Origin: Christiangramia lutea
Lineage (GTDB): Bacteria; Bacteroidota; Bacteroidia; Flavobacteriales; Flavobacteriaceae
Direction of reading: 5' to 3'
DNA: 64,000 nt
Assembly (NCBI RefSeq): GCF_022489035.1
Contig: NZ_JAKVTV010000001.1
Span: forward strand, 558,001 to 622,000
The notes beneath the pieces were generated by a model that saw only the letters and a list, made by a program, of their open reading frames with translations, was not told the origin of the DNA and did no database searches. Position numbers and translations under genes: made by a program. This document shows positions 9,531 through 17,601 of this stretch, in pieces. The stretch's first letter is position 1. Every line of letters starts with the position of its first letter.

Positions 9531-9531
9531 A

Positions 9532-9969
9532 TTATTTAGCCAATTTTTTAATTCCAGAGAATACCATCGAAGCGATAGCGATTCCGGCAAGGATGTAGAA
9601 GGTAATTAAACCTGCTCCAACCCAGTGATCTCCAGATGCTGAAAGCATGCTACCGTCCTTAAGTTCCTTTGCTGTACCATCACTTAGTACATAAGCAATG
9701 ATTACGATCACTAGAAATGATCCTATAGCAATTATCGTGTTCTTAATATTACCTCTGAACAAACCTACGATCACAAATATTGCAACTAGTACTACAACTG
9801 CAGCCAGTACCAAATAAGCAATCCACATGTAAGGGTCTAGATGACTCCCCTGAAGGTCTGCCGAGGCTTTAATGGCATCGTCTCCGGTGGCGATGATCCT
9901 TCCCAGAAGGATCATACCTATCACACCAAGAACAAGTGCCAGATATTTTAATATTTTATGTAAGGTCAT
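9532..9969 (-). CDS. Small membrane protein within the exbB-exbD operon
   Basis: A 145-residue protein with four likely TM helices (about 7-25, 49-70, 76-96 and 117-138). It sits between exbB and exbD with gaps of 13 and 1 bases, so it is almost certainly co-translated with the TonB motor proteins. I do not recognise a named domain. An equivalent gene sits in the same place in other flavobacteria, from memory. A role as accessory subunit of the ExbB-ExbD motor is inference from position only. Confidence 0.85.
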   Translation of the reverse strand: MTLHKILKYLALVLGVIGMILLGRIIATGDDAIKASADLQGSHLDPYMWIAYLVLAAVVVLVAIFVIVGLFRGNIKNTIIAIGSFLVIVIIAYVLSDGTAKELKDGSMLSASGDHWVGAGLITFYILAGIAIASMVFSGIKKLAK

Positions 9970-9982
9970 AATTTACTTTGTC

Positions 9983-10780
9983 TTAGATTCGTTTTTTATT
10001 CTTGTAAGCTACTAGCATATCAATAAGAAGGATAGAAGCATCTTCCATATCGTTAACGATACTATCGATCTTAGCAATGATATAGTTGTAGAAAATTTGA
10101 AGAATAATCGCAACGATCAAACCAAATACTGTAGTAAGAAGTGCTACTTTAATACCTCCTGCCACAAGTGATGGCTGCATATCTCCTGCTGCCTCAATAC
10201 GGTCGAAAGCCTGAATCATCCCGATTACAGTACCCATGAACCCAAGCATAGGAGCAAGTGCGATAAATAAAGAAACCCAAGATACGTTCTTTTCAAGTTG
10301 TCCCATTTGAACACCTCCGTAAGCAACAACCGCTTTTTCAGCAGCCTCAATGCTTTCGTCAGCTCTGTCCAGACCTTGATAGTAAATAGAAGCAACAGGT
10401 CCTTTTGTATTTCTACAAACTTCCTTAGCTGCCTCGATACCTCCACTGTTAAGAGCATCCTCAACATTCTGAGCAAGCTTCTTAGTGTTGGTAGTTGATA
10501 GGTTTAAAAAGATAATTCTCTCAATGGCGATAGCCAGACCAAGAATTAAACACAATAGAACGATCCCCATAAAGGCAGGACCGCCTTCGATGAAACGTTT
10601 TTTAAGCTCCTGGTGAAAACCAAGCTCTTCTTCTTCCATATCACCGGCTGCTGCTTCCTCGTCTTGTACAAAGGTCACAATCGTTCCTGGCAAAGTATTC
10701 GCGCTGTTAGCCGCCTTTAGATTGTAGGCCCCAAGAACCGTAATCGCGGCGATTACCAAAATAGAAAATAATCTTTTCAT
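9983..10780 (-). CDS. MotA/TolQ/ExbB proton-channel family protein
   Basis: The 265-residue protein has an N-terminal hydrophobic segment (about 5-22), a periplasmic acidic stretch (QDEEAAAGDMEEEELG), then the ExbB fold. One TM lies near 70-92 (FMGIVLLCLILGLAIAIERI), followed by a cytoplasmic loop. Two conserved TM helices follow near 160-185 (VSWVSLFIALAPMLGFMGTV) and 205-235. The GTVIGMIQAF segment is typical of ExbB/TolQ. It is the first gene of the operon with the small membrane protein and two exbD genes, and probably powers TonB-dependent uptake or gliding-related transport. Confidence 0.92.
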   Translation of the reverse strand: MKRLFSILVIAAITVLGAYNLKAANSANTLPGTIVTFVQDEEAAAGDMEEEELGFHQELKKRFIEGGPAFMGIVLLCLILGLAIAIERIIFLNLSTTNTKKLAQNVEDALNSGGIEAAKEVCRNTKGPVASIYYQGLDRADESIEAAEKAVVAYGGVQMGQLEKNVSWVSLFIALAPMLGFMGTVIGMIQAFDRIEAAGDMQPSLVAGGIKVALLTTVFGLIVAIILQIFYNYIIAKIDSIVNDMEDASILLIDMLVAYKNKKRI

Positions 10781-10847
10781 TACTGTTTGTCTTAATTTAA
10801 TTAGTTAAAGGGTTAAAGATATAAATTATTTTTAATAAAACACTTAG

Positions 10848-10935
10848 CAGAGAGGAAGGGATTCGAACCCTCGATACGCTTGTGACGTATACACACTTTC
10901 CAGGCGTGCGCCTTCGACCACTCGGCCACCTCTCT
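10848..10935 (-). tRNA. tRNA-Ser (anticodon GGA)
   Basis: Read on the minus strand, the acceptor arm AGAGAGG (10935-10929) pairs with CCTCTCT (10855-10849), with discriminator G at 10848 as in serine tRNAs. The anticodon loop contains GGA, reading UCC/UCU. A long variable arm (GTATACGTCACAAGCGTAT) marks it as class II. TTCGAAT forms the T loop. The 3' CCA is not encoded. Confidence 0.95.
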
Positions 10936-10954
10936 GTTTATTGTTTAGGGCCGG

Positions 10955-10984
10955 CAAATAACAAAAAAAAAACTTTCCCGTCAA
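10955..10984 (-). promoter_or_regulatory. Putative promoter for tRNA-Ser
   Basis: On the minus strand TTGAC (10984-10980) is followed after 17 bases by GTTATTTG (10962-10955), close to TAnnTTTG but one base short. It ends about 20 bases before the tRNA. Confidence 0.4.
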
Positions 10985-11000
10985 GTACCAACCGTTAATT

Positions 11001-12029
11001 TTAGGACATTTCACCTCTTAATGAGGTTTCGTAAATGGTCTTAAATACTTTAGGTGATAAATCTTTTCCTAAAAGATACATCAATTTTGAAACTGCAGCT
11101 TCAGTTGTTATGTCTTTTCCAGATACTACACCAATTTTCTTTAATCCCACACTGGTTTCATATTGACCCATGGTCACGCTTCCTCCAATACACTGGGTAA
11201 CATTCACAATTCTAAGCCCTTCCTTGATCTTATTCTTTAAAATATCAAGAAACCACGGTGCATTAGGTGCATTACCGCTTCCATAGGTTTCAAGCACCAC
11301 ACCTTTCAAATTCTCCTTGGAAAGAATATGCTCTACAGTACTTGCTGTAATTCCAGGGAACATTTTTAAAACCAGCACTTCATTATCAAAACCCGTATGC
11401 AATTTCGTCTTTTGCTTACGGTTTGGCTTCCACAATGACTTATAATTCACAGATAAGTAAACCCCAGATTCGGCCAGAGCAGAATGATTCATGGACGCAA
11501 ATGCCTGAAAATGTTCAGCATTCACCTTGGTTGTCCTGTTCGCACGGTATAGCTTGTACTCAAAATACAATCCTACTTCTGAAATCACAGGCTTCCCGTT
11601 TTTCTGTAATCCAGCAATCTGGATGCTGGTAATAAGGTTTTCCTTAGCGTCTGTTCGAAGGTCTCCAATAGGTAACTGTGAACCGGTAAAAATGATAGGT
11701 TTGGTTAAGTTCTCAAACATAAAACTTAAAGCAGATGCGGTGTAAGACATAGTATCACTTCCATGTAAAACCACAAAACCATCATAAAGATGATAATGAT
11801 CATTTATGGTTCTGGCGATCATCTCCCAGTAAGCAGGATTCATGTTCGACGAATCTATAGGATCCTCAAAACTTAAGGTTTCAATTTCGTGCTCAAGGAT
11901 CTTTAATTCGGGAATATTCTGGAGCAATTCATCAAAATTGAAGGCTTTGAGGGCTCCTGTCTCATAATCCTTGATCATACCAATGGTACCACCGGTATAT
12001 ATCAGCAGTATTCTTGACCTATTCTTCAT
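11001..12029 (-). CDS. ansA: Type I (cytoplasmic) L-asparaginase
   Basis: Hydrolyses L-asparagine to aspartate and ammonia. The 342-residue protein starts with the catalytic YTGGTIGM motif at about 10-17, and has HGSDTMSYTASAL near residue 90 (the second active-site Thr region) and DAKENL near 150. There is no signal peptide, so it is the cytoplasmic type. A C-terminal domain with GGSVTMGQYETS follows. It overlaps the upstream acyltransferase gene by 11 bases, implying coupled translation. Confidence 0.93.
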   Translation of the reverse strand: MKNRSRILLIYTGGTIGMIKDYETGALKAFNFDELLQNIPELKILEHEIETLSFEDPIDSSNMNPAYWEMIARTINDHYHLYDGFVVLHGSDTMSYTASALSFMFENLTKPIIFTGSQLPIGDLRTDAKENLITSIQIAGLQKNGKPVISEVGLYFEYKLYRANRTTKVNAEHFQAFASMNHSALAESGVYLSVNYKSLWKPNRKQKTKLHTGFDNEVLVLKMFPGITASTVEHILSKENLKGVVLETYGSGNAPNAPWFLDILKNKIKEGLRIVNVTQCIGGSVTMGQYETSVGLKKIGVVSGKDITTEAAVSKLMYLLGKDLSPKVFKTIYETSLRGEMS

Positions 12030-13155
12030 CCAGAGCCATTTTATTGATCACAGGGTTTGCGTACATCAATAAATAACTATTTAAAGCCAGCGGATTTTTC
12101 ACATCTACCCTTCTGCTTATCCTTCTATCGAACTGCCTTTTTTCCTTTTCGGTATATTCATCTTCGAACTTGTTATCGTTTTTCAACAGATCGAAGGCTA
12201 TATAGTTTGCCGGCCATAATTTATAATTTCGATGAATGGAATTATCGATGAGTGTAGCCACTTCTTTCAACTGATCGTTTACAGACAGTCCTTTTTCTCT
12301 AATTGTATCAAAATCTTCAGCAGTCAGAACCTGCCCGGCATCTATCTGAATACGTCCTTTTTGGCCCATCGCCCCCTGCATGATACTATTAAAATCTTCA
12401 TTAGCCGATTTCTTATACTCTTCCTGCATTCTTTTTGCCATAACTTCTGGCATCTTCAACATATCGGTAGGATCGAATTCGTAAGAGATTGCTACAGGCA
12501 CGATCTTCAATTTGGCGAAATAATCCAGGATATCATCCTTAGCCTTGGCCATTCCCAGCATCTTCAACACTCCTTGCTGGGTAAAGTCATTTCCATCTTT
12601 AGTCCTTCCTTCTCTTTGAGCCATCCACACCGATCTATTATCCTCATCAAGAAGCTTTTTAATATATTCTGAAAGCTTCATGGAACTTTTCAGCATTTCC
12701 CGGGGACTCTGACCTCGAAGTACAAGAAAATTCCTGTTCAATCTGGAAAGGGCCATCAAAAACGGCTTCTGTACCAAATTATCACCAATGGCAGAAGCTG
12801 TCATGATCAAATCATGATTATGAAGGGTATAATTTAAAAGACAGGTATCAAGAATAATATCCCTGTGGTTTGAGATATAAAAATAGGAATCATCCTTATC
12901 GAGATCTGCAAACCCATTATCGCTAAGACCTTCACTTGTTTTTTCCAGAACCTTCTCCACACTTAGGTAGATCACTTTGGTTTGAAAATCTGCTATGGAA
13001 TGACATTCCTGAACGATAGCTTCGATATCTGAAGTTCCAAGCTCAGGAAAAGTAAATTGCAGCAAGGCCTTAACCATAGGATGTTTCACATACTCCTGCA
13101 AGGCAGTATGCACCTCATCATCCTTATAAAATCTTATATCATCAAAATTTTGCAC
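12019..13155 (-). CDS. Glycerolipid acyltransferase-like protein
   Basis: A 378-residue protein of the PlsC/PlsB-like acyltransferase superfamily, which transfers acyl groups in phospholipid or lipid synthesis. The signature region is YISNHRDIILDTCLL near residue 94, followed by FLVLRGQSPREM (about 145) and WMAQREGRTKDGND (about 170), which resembles the later conserved block with EGR. The spacing His-x5-Asp differs from the usual H-x4-D. It starts with GTG at 13155; no ATG is nearby. It overlaps ansA by 11 bases. The acyl acceptor is not clear from sequence. Confidence 0.78.
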   Translation of the reverse strand: MQNFDDIRFYKDDEVHTALQEYVKHPMVKALLQFTFPELGTSDIEAIVQECHSIADFQTKVIYLSVEKVLEKTSEGLSDNGFADLDKDDSYFYISNHRDIILDTCLLNYTLHNHDLIMTASAIGDNLVQKPFLMALSRLNRNFLVLRGQSPREMLKSSMKLSEYIKKLLDEDNRSVWMAQREGRTKDGNDFTQQGVLKMLGMAKAKDDILDYFAKLKIVPVAISYEFDPTDMLKMPEVMAKRMQEEYKKSANEDFNSIMQGAMGQKGRIQIDAGQVLTAEDFDTIREKGLSVNDQLKEVATLIDNSIHRNYKLWPANYIAFDLLKNDNKFEDEYTEKEKRQFDRRISRRVDVKNPLALNSYLLMYANPVINKMALDEE

Positions 13156-13204
13156 CTATATCCAAATTATTTTGACAAATGAACAAAAAATCTGATTAAC
13201 AGCT

Positions 13205-13972
13205 TCAAATTCCGAAAACTTCCTTAGAGTTTTTTGTGGTGATCTCGGCCACTTTCTCAACCGGAATTTCATATAACTCAGCAAGCTTTTCAGCTACCTT
13301 AAGTATGTAAACCGGATCGTTCCTTTTACCCCTAAAAGGCTTCGGTGCGAGATATGGTGAATCTGTCTCCAGAACAATTTCCTCAATTGGAATCTGAGGC
13401 ATAAACTTGTCTATACCTCCATTTTTAAAAGTAACCACCCCGCCAATTCCAAGTTTCATATTATAAGACAAAGCTTGCTTTGCCTGCTCATGGGTTCCGG
13501 TAAAGCAGTGAAAAATACCAAAAAGTTTATCGTCCTTAACAGATTCCAGGACCTCAAAGATCTCATCAAAAGCATCCCTGCAATGTATCACAATTGGTAA
13601 TTCACGATCTTTTGCAAACTGGATCTGCCTTTTAAAAGCTTCCTTTTGTATTTCCAGGGTTGATTTATCCCAGTAAAGATCGATCCCTATCTCACCAACC
13701 GCGTAAAACTTTCTTTTATCCAATTCTTCCTCTACATGCTTAAGCTCCTGCTCAAAATTCTCCTTTACATGCGTGGGATGTAAACCCATCATTAAAAAAA
13801 CATTCTCAGGGAACGCTTTTTCCAGCTCGTACATACTTTTAGTAGTTTCTGAATCTATCGCCGGAATGAAGAACCTTTTTACGTTATTATTAATAGCTTC
13901 CTGAATTGCCTCATTCCGGTCTTCGTCAAATGAATCACTGTATAAATGCGTATGAGTATCGGTAATTATCAT
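13205..13972 (-). CDS. TatD-family metal-dependent hydrolase
   Basis: A 255-residue TIM-barrel amidohydrolase of the TatD DNase family. Metal-binding motifs are in order: DTHTHLY (residues 5-11), GEIGIDLYWD (about 93), VIHCRDAFDE (about 127), IFHCFTGT (about 153) and LETDSPYLAPKPFRGKRNDP (about 202). Members have 3'-5' exonuclease or deoxyribonuclease activity in DNA and RNA quality control. Its ATG overlaps the stop of the upstream flavin monooxygenase (ATGA), so the two are translated together; the functional link is unclear. Confidence 0.93.
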   Translation of the reverse strand: MIITDTHTHLYSDSFDEDRNEAIQEAINNNVKRFFIPAIDSETTKSMYELEKAFPENVFLMMGLHPTHVKENFEQELKHVEEELDKRKFYAVGEIGIDLYWDKSTLEIQKEAFKRQIQFAKDRELPIVIHCRDAFDEIFEVLESVKDDKLFGIFHCFTGTHEQAKQALSYNMKLGIGGVVTFKNGGIDKFMPQIPIEEIVLETDSPYLAPKPFRGKRNDPVYILKVAEKLAELYEIPVEKVAEITTKNSKEVFGI

Positions 13973-15018
13973 TCGTTTCCGTTCTTTTTAATATAGTCAG
14001 ATAAATATTTTGCGTCTTTTTTTATTCCGCCTAAAGTTGCCGAACCACGAGTATGTAACCACGGAAGGCCAATAAAATAAAGTCCTTCAATATTACTCAC
14101 ACCACGATAATGACGGGGGTATCCATCCTTGGTGAGTTCCAGGCCTTCGATCCAGCTGAAATTTGGCCGGTAACCGGTAGCCCAGATAATATTTTTAAGG
14201 TCCTTTATTTTTTTCTTTTCGGTCACTACGAGTTCACCTTCGGCATTTTTTGTTTTGCCCACGGTTTCCACATTCTGTCTTTCCAGAATTTCTTTTACCG
14301 GAGTTCCAATTACAGGTTGCCTGGATTTGGAGATCTTTCTTCCCAGCCAGGTATCTCGGCTAAAACTTAAAAATCCAGATTTCGTAAACCACCACCAGAG
14401 TGTTTTTCCTAATATTTCCTGCGGAAGCACTTTTACATCGGTATCTCCAGAAAAGTAGACCTTCCTGCCGTTCTCACTGGAAACCTCGTCCAGGATCTGG
14501 AATCCGCTATCCCCGGCACCCACAACCATTGCTTCTCCTTCCTTAAGTTGTTCAGGATTTTTATAATAATTACTATGTATCTGGAAAATATCTTCGTCTA
14601 TCTTTTTTGAAAAAGGAGGAGTATATGGAATATGAAATGGACCGGTAGCAATAATTACATTCCTGGCTTTCATTTCTCCTTCAGAGCTTTTCAAAATAAA
14701 ATAATCGTCATGATGAGATATATTTTCAACCAGAGTATTCAACTGTACCGGGATATTGAACTTTTCCGCATAGTCCTTAAAATATGCGGCAACTTCGGTT
14801 TTGGAAGGATAATGTCCTTTTTGAGCAGGAAATTTCATTCCAGGCATGTTGTTGAATTCAGACGGAGTGAAAAGGGTAAGAGAATCCCAACGGTTCAGCC
14901 AGGAGGCACCAATTTCAGACTCCTTATCAACAACCAGGAAATCTTTCCCTTGTTTCCGCAGATAATAAGCCATAGCCAATCCCGCCTGAGCTGCTCCAAC
15001 AACTATAAAATCCAACAT
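13969..15018 (-). CDS. Flavin-containing monooxygenase-like NAD(P)/FAD oxidoreductase
   Basis: A 349-residue flavoprotein with two Rossmann motifs: VVGAAQAGLAMAYYLRKQ at the N terminus (FAD) and VVGAGDSGFQILDEV near 170 (NADPH). Between them lies the FMO-like segment around NVIIATGPFHIPYTP; NIIWATGYRPNFSWI follows near 285. The group oxidises small N-, S- or carbonyl compounds, and the substrate is not visible. The ATG at 15018 is preferred to the in-frame TTG at 15036 because a -7 element (15034-15041) covers that TTG. The 3' end overlaps TatD by 4 bases. Confidence 0.88.
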   Translation of the reverse strand: MLDFIVVGAAQAGLAMAYYLRKQGKDFLVVDKESEIGASWLNRWDSLTLFTPSEFNNMPGMKFPAQKGHYPSKTEVAAYFKDYAEKFNIPVQLNTLVENISHHDDYFILKSSEGEMKARNVIIATGPFHIPYTPPFSKKIDEDIFQIHSNYYKNPEQLKEGEAMVVGAGDSGFQILDEVSSENGRKVYFSGDTDVKVLPQEILGKTLWWWFTKSGFLSFSRDTWLGRKISKSRQPVIGTPVKEILERQNVETVGKTKNAEGELVVTEKKKIKDLKNIIWATGYRPNFSWIEGLELTKDGYPRHYRGVSNIEGLYFIGLPWLHTRGSATLGGIKKDAKYLSDYIKKNGNE

Positions 15019-15033
15019 TCCTTTCTTTTTTTG

Positions 15034-15041
15034 CAAAAGTA
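15034..15041 (-). promoter_or_regulatory. Putative -7 element (TACTTTTG) for the monooxygenase-tatD unit
   Basis: On the minus strand TACTTTTG matches TAnnTTTG, 15 bases before the ATG at 15018. It decides the start: the TTG at 15036 would lie upstream of the transcription start. Confidence 0.45.
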
Positions 15042-15075
15042 AGGTTATTTAAAGGTTTCTGAAAATGAGGCAGGT

Positions 15076-15573
15076 TTATAAAATAAAAGCTTTGTAAGAC
15101 CAGAATTGATAAAGAAATAGAATTAGAAAGGCAAAGGTAACCACGAACTCCATAAAACTTGAAGCCAGCAGCCCAACGAAAGAACCGAATGCAGCCCTCC
15201 CGGCAACTTTAGAATTACTTTTATTCATGATCTCCCCTATAAAAGCTCCAATAAATGGGCAAATTAATATTGCGAAGGGAAAAGGAGCAAAGATTCCAAT
15301 TATCAGACCAATGGTTGCGCCTATCATTCCTTTCCTGCTACCCCCGAATCTTTTGGTTCCCATGGCCGGAATTACCAGGTTCAAAATATAAAAGAGAACT
15401 GCCACTGCCAGGGTTATACCCAGGAAAAGATAGTTCATAGTAACTCCAGGAATCAAATAGAAGATCAGAAGACCTATCCAACTTAGGGGCACTCCGGGCA
15501 ATACAGGCAGAAAACTCCCCAATATTCCCAGGATCATAAAAATGCCCGCTACTACCAATAACAATATTTCCAT
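15076..15573 (-). CDS. DUF456 family membrane protein
   Basis: A 165-residue, Gly- and Phe-rich membrane protein with repeated Gly-spaced helices (LPVLPGVPLSWIGLLIFY, GMIGATIGLIIGIFAPFPF, CPFIGAFIGEIM), the pattern of DUF456 proteins. No activity is known for the family. The ATG at 15573 is preferred to the TTG at 15582. It is divergent from the blaI-like gene, and the two operator palindromes lie between them, so shared control is possible. Confidence 0.85.
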   Translation of the reverse strand: MEILLLVVAGIFMILGILGSFLPVLPGVPLSWIGLLIFYLIPGVTMNYLFLGITLAVAVLFYILNLVIPAMGTKRFGGSRKGMIGATIGLIIGIFAPFPFAILICPFIGAFIGEIMNKSNSKVAGRAAFGSFVGLLASSFMEFVVTFAFLILFLYQFWSYKAFIL

Positions 15574-15625
15574 GCTCTTCAATTCAGTTTAAAGAACGAA
15601 TATAATCAAGAATTTTTCAATTTTT

Positions 15626-15641
15626 AACTAATTTATTAGTT
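15626..15641 (+). promoter_or_regulatory. BlaI-type operator 1 (perfect 16-bp palindrome)
   Basis: AACTAATTTATTAGTT is a perfect inverted repeat with 6-bp arms AACTAA/TTAGTT around four bases. It ends at the -33 TTTG (15640-15643). An identical pair of arms follows 2 bases later. Confidence 0.7.
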
Positions 15642-15667
15642 TGAACTAAAAACTTAGTTTATATTAG
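15640..15667 (+). promoter_or_regulatory. Putative promoter of the BlaI-BlaR1 operon
   Basis: TTTG at 15640-15643, a 16-base spacer wholly occupied by operator 2, and TATATTAG at 15660-15667 (one mismatch to TAnnTTTG). A repressor bound at either palindrome would block it. Confidence 0.5.
15644..15659 (+). promoter_or_regulatory. BlaI-type operator 2 (perfect 16-bp palindrome)
   Basis: AACTAAAAACTTAGTT repeats the arms AACTAA/TTAGTT of operator 1, two bases away, and fills the promoter spacer. A third half site AACTAA is at 15671-15676. BlaI/MecI repressors are known to bind such tandem palindromes as dimers. Confidence 0.7.
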
Positions 15668-15687
15668 CAGAACTAAATTCATTAAGA

Positions 15688-16053
15688 ATGAAACAATTAA
15701 CGAAAGCGGAAGAAGAGATCATGCAGATCTTATGGAAACTAAAAAAGGCAAATGTAGCCAGTATCATAGAGGCGATGCCCGAACCTAAACCTGCCTACAA
15801 TACCGTTTCCACCATTGTGAGAATCCTTGAGTCCAAAGGTTTTGTAGACCACAAACAAAAAGGAAAGGGATATATCTACTTCCCAATTCTTGAGAAGGAA
15901 ACTTACAGCGACCAGAGCATGAAACAATTGATGAATAATTACTTCAACGGCTCCTTCAAAAGCATGGTTTCATTTTTTATGAAAAAGAATGACATGAGCA
16001 CCGATGAGCTTGAGAGCATCCTGAAGGAGATCAATAAAAATAAAGAATCATGA
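15688..16053 (+). CDS. BlaI/MecI/CopY-family transcriptional repressor
   Basis: A 121-residue winged-helix repressor. LTKAEEEIMQILWKL opens the DNA-binding domain, followed by the recognition part YNTVSTIVRILESKGFVDH and the wing KGKGYIYFPIL, all typical of BlaI/MecI. The C-terminal ~45 residues form the dimer and protease-sensitive region. Its stop overlaps the ATG of the M56 peptidase gene (ATGA at 16050-16053), the usual blaI-blaR1 arrangement. It probably represses its own operon through the two palindromes upstream. No beta-lactamase gene is near, so the trigger is more likely envelope stress. Confidence 0.93.
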   Translation: MKQLTKAEEEIMQILWKLKKANVASIIEAMPEPKPAYNTVSTIVRILESKGFVDHKQKGKGYIYFPILEKETYSDQSMKQLMNNYFNGSFKSMVSFFMKKNDMSTDELESILKEINKNKES

Positions 16054-17570
16054 TACATTATATATTACAGGTACTGTTTTTCCAGTTACTTTTTTTAATG
16101 ATTTACGATCTATTCTTAAAAAAAGAAACTTTCTTCAATTACAACAGGCTTTACCTATTAATTACTCCCGTTCTGGCATTTATAATTCCGTATTTAAAAT
16201 TGCAATTTATTGTTAACTCCGTACCGGAAAATGCAAGGTTAATAATTCCTCCTTCTCTAACTACACAACCGGAATTATATGTTCAGAATTTACCGCTTGT
16301 GATAATAAATACCGAAGGAGCCTGGGAGCCAAACTGGTGGGTCCTCTCCTACCTTACAGGTTTTATCATTTCTTTGGGTTTTTTTGGCTGTAAGTATTTC
16401 CATTTAAAGAAACTTAAAAATTCAGGTAGTTCAGCATATGAAAATGGAATTAGGATCATAAATGTTCCCGAATCCAAGATCGCATATACTTTCTTTAACA
16501 CCATTTACCTGGGAAACGATCTAAGTAAAAAAGAAAAGCAGCAGATCTTATCACATGAATTGGTTCATGTAAAACAGAAACACACTTATGACCTGGTATT
16601 TTTTGAATTCCTCAAGGTCGTCATATGGTTCAATCCGCTTGTTTATATATTTCAATCCAGGATCGCGGGAGTTCACGAATATATTGCAGATCATGAGGTT
16701 GTAAAAACCGTATCCCGGAAAACCTATTTTGAACAATTACTTAATTCCGCTTTCAATACAAAAGACATCTCATTTACAAATCAATTTTTCAATCAATCAT
16801 TAATCAAAAAACGAATCGTTATGTTACAAAAGAACAAATCATCGAAACTTTCAAAATTCAAATTTCTACTTGTTGTTCCACTCATGCTGGCCATGCTTAC
16901 TTATGTGGCTTGTTCAGATGATCAAAAAATTGAGAATATTACCGAGCAGTCAAATGCTGAGAATTTCTTAACTGTCGAGATTGAAGATTTCGAAAATCGA
17001 ACGCCTGAAGAGAAAGCAAAAATGAAAGAAGCATTTGATGAGCTTGCAAATTCTGAAGGTTATACGGCTGTAAAAATCATAGATAAAAAAAAGACAATTA
17101 TTTATAATAAAAATGCACCGGACGGAACCCCTTCTATTACTGTAGAAAACAATAATGGAAAAACGAGCAAACTAAATTCGAATAACTCTCAAGAAGGACT
17201 GGAGAAGTACGGAGACGAAATACCCTATGCTGTCATAGAAAAAACTCCGGCTTACAAAGGTTGTCAGGAATATACCGGGGAGGTAAGAAAGAAGTGTACA
17301 TCTACAGAAATTTCATCTTTCGTAAATGAAAATTTCGATACTTCTTTAGGAAAAAAATTAGGACTTACCGGAATAAACCGGGTGATTGTCCAATTTAGGA
17401 TCGATGAAACCGGTGAAATTCAAGACGTAAAAGCCAGAGCTCCACATCCTGAGTTGGAGGCTGAAGCTATAAGAGTAATTGCAAGTATTCCACAAATGGA
17501 ACCTGGAAAACACAATGGCAAGCTGGTAAGTGTAATGTATTCTTTGCCAATTGCATTTAAAGTCAATTAG
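16050..17570 (+). CDS. BlaR1-type M56 membrane peptidase with C-terminal TonB-like domain
   Basis: A 506-residue sensor protease. TM helices lie near 3-20, 32-50, 98-116 and 268-288. The zinc site HELVHVKQKH lies at about residue 168 in the cytoplasmic loop, as in BlaR1/MecR1, with a following WFNPLVYIFQ segment. After the last TM and a charged linker (about 290-395) comes a TonB C-terminal-like domain (about 395-506: NRVIVQFRIDETGEIQDV ... YSLPIAFKVN) instead of the penicillin-binding domain. It would cleave the BlaI-type repressor when its periplasmic part senses a signal, by family analogy. Confidence 0.9.
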   Translation: MIHYILQVLFFQLLFLMIYDLFLKKETFFNYNRLYLLITPVLAFIIPYLKLQFIVNSVPENARLIIPPSLTTQPELYVQNLPLVIINTEGAWEPNWWVLSYLTGFIISLGFFGCKYFHLKKLKNSGSSAYENGIRIINVPESKIAYTFFNTIYLGNDLSKKEKQQILSHELVHVKQKHTYDLVFFEFLKVVIWFNPLVYIFQSRIAGVHEYIADHEVVKTVSRKTYFEQLLNSAFNTKDISFTNQFFNQSLIKKRIVMLQKNKSSKLSKFKFLLVVPLMLAMLTYVACSDDQKIENITEQSNAENFLTVEIEDFENRTPEEKAKMKEAFDELANSEGYTAVKIIDKKKTIIYNKNAPDGTPSITVENNNGKTSKLNSNNSQEGLEKYGDEIPYAVIEKTPAYKGCQEYTGEVRKKCTSTEISSFVNENFDTSLGKKLGLTGINRVIVQFRIDETGEIQDVKARAPHPELEAEAIRVIASIPQMEPGKHNGKLVSVMYSLPIAFKVN

Positions 17571-17601
17571 TAAACTAAAAAATAGGATTTTGAAAATACG
17601 A

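Noticed and set aside
12232-12672. A 146-residue plus-strand open frame
   Set aside because: It lies wholly antisense to the acyltransferase gene, whose motifs are convincing. The translated sequence is Ser/His/Phe-rich without any family pattern.
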